Under the pieces are notes generated by a model, which was not told the DNA's origin, made no database searches, and was given only the letters and a program-made list of their open reading frames with translations. DNA of 64,000 bases from Ptychodera flava (lineage: Eukaryota > Hemichordata > Enteropneusta > Ptychoderidae), in the NCBI RefSeq assembly GCF_041260155.1, contig NW_027248372.1, positions 384,501-448,500 of the forward strand. The letters are read 5' to 3'. This document shows positions 58,579-64,000 of this stretch, piece by piece (position 1 is the first letter of the stretch; each line of letters opens with the position of its first letter). The position numbers were made by a program, and so were the translations under genes.

Positions 58579-59484
58579 ACAGTGTCTGTGGCTCAATCCC
58601 AGGGTCACGGTCAACAATAAACCTGTACAGTACGTCAATTGGCATAGACAAGGTATTTGTAATTTTCAAGACTTGTTGGATGAGAATCTCAGTGTAATGA
58701 ATTTGAGCAATTTAGTGTCAAGTACGGTGTACCCCACTCTGATAAGTTAAAATACATAGGCCTAGTTGATGCCATTCCAAGACATTGGAAGTCACGTGCC
58801 AAACAATTGCAACAATTACAGATAACAACCAATCACACACTGTCTGAGAAAACATGCAGACAGACTTACATAATGTTACTGAAGTCTCTTGTGATGAAAC
58901 AAGTTAAAAAACAAAAAAGCACAGAAAAATGGATTGATTATTTTGGTATCAATAATCTCAAAGACCACTTTTCTTTAGCTTTCAAAATAAATGAAACAGC
59001 CCTGCGCAGTTTCCAATACAGTATCCTCACACGAACTATAGTGACAAATAAATTTCTTGAAATGGCAAAGATTTCCGAATCAGACAAATGTACTTTTTGT
59101 CGAACTTGGACCGAAAGTATTGTACATCTTTTCTATGAATGTGAATGTATTTTACAATTTTGGGCAGATGTTGAATTGTGTCTCCTAAATTACTGTGAAA
59201 TATCAATCATGCTATCTCCAGAGAATATTATACTAGGTATTCCGAAATATGATGGTACTACTTCTAATATAAACAAAAATAATTTTTTCTCAATCAATTA
59301 CATAATAATAATGGGTAAAAAATATATCTATGATTGTAGACGGATAGAGAAAACACCAAAAATAGATCAATTTCTACTAAGTATGCAACAGAAGGTTAAA
59401 ATAGAAAGATATAAAGATAAAATAATGCTCACGGGAGATACAGATACAAAGTGGAAAAATTTAAGCAAGTTCTGTAAAACTTAA
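58579..59484 (+). pseudogene. LINE ORF2, C-terminal part
   Basis: Begins LWLNPRVTVNNKPVQYVNW and passes through GICNFQDLLDENL, then with one frame change (about 58720) into YGVPHSDKLKYIGLVDAIP and KCTFCRTWTESIVHLFYEC, the Cys/His segment near LINE ORF2 ends. Stop TAA at 59482, about 150 bp before the poly(A) tail. Confidence 0.8.
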
Positions 59485-59637
59485 AAAGTAAATTTTCCTT
59501 TTATGACTCTGTTTTAATTGATCTAAAGTGAGGTATATAACCATTGTTTCCTTCTTCTGGTTTTTTTTGTTTGTTTTTCTCTGTGTTTTTGCCTGTCCTT
59601 CTGTGTTGTGTCTTTTCTTTTTTGCAAAGCCAATAAA

Positions 59638-59672
<35 letters not shown>

Positions 59673-59674
<2 letters not shown>

Positions 59675-60350
59675 TTTGCCAAAACTGTCACTGAGTTTGA
59701 TTCCTTTCTGCTGGGTTATACCGCTTTTTCGACATGTCGACAAAGGCGTTCAAATATTGGTAAATTTTCAGGTGGTGTGAGCGTATTCATCAAATCTCAT
59801 CTTCTACCATATGTAAAAAGAGTTAAAAGTATTGACGATACAGTCTTTCTTGTGCTCTGTAAAGAAGCCTACAATCTTATGAATGATATTATCATTGGAT
59901 TTGTGTATGTTTCGCCGGAAGGCTCACCAATTTATAACGATGGGGAACCGGATGGAATTACACGCCTAGAAAATGGTTTAGAGGAAATGTTTGATAAATG
60001 TAATAGTCATGATTTAATATTAGCAGGGGATTTTAATGCTCGTACGGGAAATTTACAGGATTATATAAGTAATGAGCCTGATAATAATGTGCATGGCTTG
60101 TTTGATCATGGAATAGATTATTTTGATTTAGAAAGAAAAGCAAAAGATGAACATGTAAATAATTTTGGTAAAAGTCTTATAGAATGTTGCTGGAAATCAG
60201 ACATACACATATTAAATGGTCGTTTTGTTGGTGACAAAGACGGAGAATTTACGTGTACAGCCAAGCAAGGAGCAAGTACTGTTGATTATATAATAGCGTC
60301 AACATCTCTCTTTGATTACATTGACAATTTTGTTGTTGATACTGGTAGAT
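59673..60350 (+). mobile_element. LINE endonuclease fragment fused to zinc-knuckle sequence
   Basis: Directly after the poly(A) of the L1-like LINE, an AP-type endonuclease reads TEFDSFLLGYTAFSTCRQRR, GGVSVFIKS, IIIGFVYVSPEGSP, LILAGDFNARTG, SDIHILNGRF and STVDYIIAS. At VVDTGRF the sequence switches to zinc-knuckle LINE ORF1. No frame break within the main 59777-60442 frame. Probably the same family as the minus-strand RT at 50951-52250. Confidence 0.75.
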
Positions 60351-61421
60351 TTAATCATTTGCCAGCAAGGGTTGCCGCGGCAAAGAATGCTTCAAATGTT
60401 AAGAGATTGGGTATTCTACAGAAAACTGCCAAAATGCCATAAAGTGTACCATTTGTGGTGAAAAAAGGGCCACGTATTCAGAAATTGTTCCCTGCACTAC
60501 CCAGTAAAGTTTCAATGTCAAAGTCTTGGACATCCGCGGCCTCCGAGCCACCCACAGTACAATAAATTACCAACAATTCAGTTTTTGTCAACTCACGACA
60601 TTAAAATTTTTATAACTTTTTCAGTACTGCCTGAAAGCGATAATATAAAACCTCTAGATACTCGATTAATTATATCTATTGAAAGTACGATTAGATATTT
60701 CAGTATAAATTTCAAAGAAACCATTAAATATCCGTAAAAGTCACATTCTGCAGGTACTACAAATGCCATTCTTTTAGGTAACAAGTTATGACAAACTGAA
60801 GGGGTCATTCTCTGAGGAAACTTAGCATGCAAATTTCTCTTGTCTTTCTGTTTGGAAAAAAATCAATATCCTTTTGTTTCATAAAGCAGGTGCAACTAGT
60901 CTCCCGACTTTTCATTACATTATTCTGTATAGCTGAAGACACAATCAGTGGAAAATTTTACGAAAATGCTATCTCCTCTCTCAATCAAGCATACTTTTCT
61001 AAATCATTTAAAAAGGGAATTGAGAAGAATCGTGTCCTTAAAAATACGATTTCAGAATTTAAAAAACTAGCCTGTGAATTTGTCTACACATGGGAGACAC
61101 AGTAGATTTCACTGAGGTGTTTCCGTGTGTACAAATTATGATGAATTATGGAATTTCTTCAGTACTGTGCCACCTTCTGCTCCTCGCGGAGATCGACGTG
61201 CCACCTTCAGGGCCTCCGGAGGAAGGCGGTGCAGAACCAGTAGGTTCCACTGACAAAAATCATGACCAAGCTAATTAATCTTTGGAAAGGGACATGGAAT
61301 GTGTTAATGACAATGAAGTAAATTCTGAAGTTGATGCTATAGATTCTGGGACAGAACCAGACAGATGAGGATGAACGACCTGGACAACGATGCAACGGAC
61401 TTACAGGACACTCAGATTATA
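60351..61421 (+). mobile_element. Zinc-knuckle LINE ORF1 fragment, split by an insertion
   Basis: 60351-60552 and 61170-61421 together match the knuckle-to-acidic part of copy A2 (44620-45080). A TIR element occupies 60553-61169. Damaged by several frame changes. Confidence 0.7.
60553..61169. mobile_element. 617-bp insertion with CACAGTAC ends and 5-bp TSD
   Basis: Ends CACAGTAC and GTACTGTG, with weaker similarity inward, flanked by CCACC at 60548-60552 and 61170-61174. The other zinc-knuckle copies (for example 44815) have one uninterrupted CCACC here. Open frames on both strands (60593-60832 -, 60827-61105 +) are not recognised. Confidence 0.65.
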
Positions 61422-63265
61422 TCTCACACGTGTGGCCCGTTGAAAGGGGGTACGTCTTTTCCCTTCCTTTTGTGATTAATTGGGTTTTAGTTTATTTTTC
61501 TTTTTTTTGAGAGGTTTGGCCCGAGGCCCGCACCTCGTAAAGTTAGAACTTTACTTTTATCTTTCGAAGCTTCCGTTGAAGTCAAAGAAGTTTTTAAGAA
61601 ATTGAGAGATGTGGGAGTGGAGGTTGAGTCTCACTTGGAAGCCGCGTTCAGCGGCTTCCTGGCAATAAGTTCGACATCACCTTTCGGCAACAGTTTTTGA
61701 AGCGTATGTTTGCGCCAAAATTGACAGGTTGTGAAGGTGTTAGCATACAGGCATACATGCTTATGAGGATACTACTATTGTCACAGCATTATACATTGAC
61801 AATGTATTCGACGACAATTATGTCCGTCATGTTTTGAGCCAATATGGGGAGGTACAAGCCTCTAGAAAATGCGTATATGCGGATCATCCGCAAGTGTACA
61901 ACGGCATCAGACAATATCGCATGAAGCTAAGTAAGAATATACCTTCTGTGTTAAGAATTGGCAATAGGAATGTGGGGTTGTCCTACGCGGGACAACCCAA
62001 AACCTGCTTCAAATGCGGCAGATTCGGGCATATGAGCAAGGATTGTAGGGAAACGAAATGTTTCAAGTGTTTGGAGATGGGACATTCGGCCGTGAATTGT
62101 AAGAACAGTATAAAGTGTACCATTTGTGGAGAAACGGGCCACGTTTATAGAAACTGTACTTTATCATTCGCCAGTAAAGTTTCGATGTCCAAGTCATGGA
62201 CATCCGCGGCCTCTCAGCCACCTGAGGCTCCTCGTGGAGACATGCCATCCCAGGCGGCTGCGGAGGAAGGCGGAACAGAAAAAGTAGGTTCTGATGAAAA
62301 AAATGACGACCAGGTGATTGGAAGTGATATGGAATGTAGTATTGATAAAGTTGATTCTGAGGGGCATAAATTAGATTCAGGCACAGATCCGGATGAGGAC
62401 GTGGAACCTGCCACGTCACCGGGTGACCCAGATGACATTGCAACAGACTCAGTGGATACTCAGGTCACACCTGGTCAAAGAGAAAGGGCAGAAGTTGAAG
62501 ATGTAAGTGATTTAGATTATAGTCCGAACACTGGCTCGCCCACCTCAAGCCAGGTGTCGGACACAGAACCTGACAACACTAGCGGTGACAAAATAGTTCA
62601 CATGGAAGCTGGTTCTAGCTCGTTGCAAACAAAACGTCCTGCCCCTGACTGTTTCCTCAGACGACGACACTAAACGCCTCAAGCGATAGACTTGTTATTG
62701 ACGAAAGTAGCTTTGACGAAGGGATTATTTCACCACACCCTGTCTACCCATCGGCCCAGAGTCCCTCAGGCTCCACCGGAAAGTCGAATGCTCGCAAGGT
62801 TACTGACAAAATGCGCAATTGCAAACTCCACGATTTAAAGTCTATGGTCATTTCTTGTTTTTCAATATCAGGTAGGCAATGCGATTCAGAACTTGTTGGA
62901 TGGGAAGCTGCAGTTAACCATTGTAGAGACAAGCATAAACTAACCAAAATTAGTCTTGCTTGCGTAGTAAACCAGAGATGCAAGAAACTCGGTAACTCAT
63001 CTGTTTGGCTGGACCATTTATGTAAGGCCCATCCATCCTTTGTGTCTGAGAAAGGGCTGCATTTTTTTTTATTCTTACTTCTCTTAAATTATGGTACGTT
63101 TTGTCCTTTCCTTGCTCCTTATGGTTTTTATTTGTTCACTTAATGTAAATGGACTGCAGAATGCTAGTAAACGTACTAGTGTGTTTCAGTTTCTTAGAGA
63201 CGACCTCAAGTATGATGTAGTTTTCTTACAAGAAACACATATTTCTTCTAGAAAGGAGGTGCAAC
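61422..63265 (+). mobile_element. Zinc-knuckle LINE, best preserved copy (C)
   Basis: The 5' end resembles copies A1 and B1. The ORF1 start codon is AGG instead of ATG and the first third is broken. From 61834 a 279-codon frame has three complete knuckles: CFKCGRFGHMSKDC, CFKCLEMGHSAVNC and CTICGETGHVYRNC, then an acidic Ser/Asp-rich tail. After a break near 62660 it ends SELVGWEAAVNHCRDK and LDHLCKAHPSFVSEKG. ORF2 starts at about 63119 (MVFICSLNVNGLQ, VVFLQETHISS) and stops after about 45 codons, where the DUF6589-like 3' part begins. Confidence 0.8.
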
Positions 63266-63274
63266 TGTGAGCCA

Positions 63275-63747
63275 GTGAATGAAACAACTACAAGGCCAAA
63301 TAAGGACACAAACACATCCAAGAAGAAATCTGAAGATGACTGCATCTTTAATTACCATTGCAGTTATCTGAGGATGTCACTGTTGGATGCAGCACTCCGA
63401 GACAGCACCGGAGAAAATGATGGGGAGCGAAGACTCCGATACTGGAAATTTCTCCTTTTCAAGCTATACGGCCATACGAAATACAGCATAGAAGCAGTTA
63501 GACTTCTTGCTCAAGTGTATGCACTGTTGACACCGCGGATGGTAGCCAAACTTACATGGGACAGGACAGTTAATCTGAAGGGGGTGTTGGTAGAAACGTA
63601 GCAGATGACTTGGCCATGGACTTTTTGAACAAGGATGCCAAGGCAAGACTGCAGAAACTTTGTCCCAACATGACAGAAGCCTCAGTAAGGCGAATTGGTA
63701 CAACACTTAAAGCAGTGTCTGATGTGGAGAGAGCTTTTGACAATTAA
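63275..63747 (+). pseudogene. DUF6589-like gene, 3' part
   Basis: Reads YLRMSLLDAALRDSTGENDG, RRLRYWKFLLFKLYGHTKYS, LTWDRTVNLKG and, after one frame change in a G run near 63585, GRNVADDLAMDFLNKDAKAR and NMTEASVRRIGTTLKAV, ending at TAA 63745. This is the C-terminal layout of DUF6589 proteins as recalled. It is in the same orientation as the 5' exons at 47717-49757 and 40809-42757, so it may be the displaced 3' end of one of them. The middle of the protein is missing from the window. Confidence 0.55.
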
Positions 63748-64000
63748 GTGTACATACATACACCAACAAATCGGGGAACACACAAAAACTGATGATCAAT
63801 GCGATCTGGAGATTGTACTGAATGTACTAAATCAGGCAGGGTGCTTGACTTTGAACCTGGGAGATATCTGCAATTTTGTTTTCGAGGGAGGAGGTACGGA
63901 GCGCCCGCACACGACTGGGCTTTATAGTCTATCCCTCCAACAGAAGAATTTACCATAAAGACTAGTTTTTAGGTAGGCTTCATAATTTTCAGTCCATGAT
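63748..64000. other. Window end, no feature recognised
   Basis: An open frame at 63695-63958 continues past the DUF6589-like stop in another frame and has no recognisable domain. Confidence 0.4.

Larger units (their letters stand above)
52251..59672 (+). mobile_element. L1/Tx1-like LINE, interrupted by a foldback element
   Basis: 5' UTR is about 52251-52402; ORF1 52403-53563; ORF2 from about 53640 to 55170 and again 58579-59484; AATAAAAAATT and a poly(A) tract end at 59672. Most of the endonuclease and the start of the RT are deleted near 53735. Three or so further frame breaks occur in ORF2. A 3.4-kb element (55171-58571) splits ORF2. Confidence 0.85.

Overview
This is AT-rich animal nuclear DNA with large spliced genes and dense repeats. 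Three host protein genes resolve into introns with GT-AG ends. Two copies of U1 snRNA, TTAGGG-type repeats and LINE ORFs that include a 2A peptide point to a metazoan, most likely a marine invertebrate deuterostome such as a lancelet or an ambulacrarian. The sequence alone does not settle the species.

Region 1 (about 1-31 kb) is the host gene region. A torsin-4A-like AAA+ ATPase lies on + (main exon 9434-11316; possible first exon 1822-1845). An HSD17B7-like 3-ketosteroid reductase lies on - (nine coding exons, 16772-25938, reconstructed to 338 aa). A LAP1/LULL1 (TOR1AIP) homologue lies on + (28414-30895, two coding exons, 406 aa). HSD17B7 and the LAP1 homologue are head to head. A torsin and a homologue of the known torsin activators therefore sit about 17 kb apart, with a sterol reductase between them. 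Their introns and spacers hold many non-autonomous DNA elements: a 3.5-kb element with a 9-bp target-site duplication (TSD), a 2.2-kb long-TIR element with TA TSD, several TTAA elements, and many hairpins.

Region 2 (31-36 kb) is non-coding spacer. It holds a pair of about 390-bp direct repeats and simple repeats.

Region 3 (35.9-51 kb) is a large tandem duplication (copy A 35869-43991, copy B 45618-50950). Each copy carries one intact-looking U1 snRNA gene, the 5' exons of a DUF6589-like gene with an N-terminal CxxC zinc-binding domain, and a zinc-knuckle LINE ORF1. Each copy is the empty site for insertions found in the other. This exposes three elements with exact TSDs, one of which carries telomere-like repeats.

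Region 4 (51-64 kb) is a nest of LINEs: a minus-strand RT fragment, an L1/Tx1-like LINE whose ORF1 has a 2A peptide, and a 3.4-kb foldback element inside that LINE's ORF2. These are followed by an endonuclease fragment fused to zinc-knuckle sequence, a further zinc-knuckle LINE copy, and the 3' part of a DUF6589-like gene at 63.3-63.7 kb. The LINE nest thus separates the two ends of that gene by about 13.5 kb.
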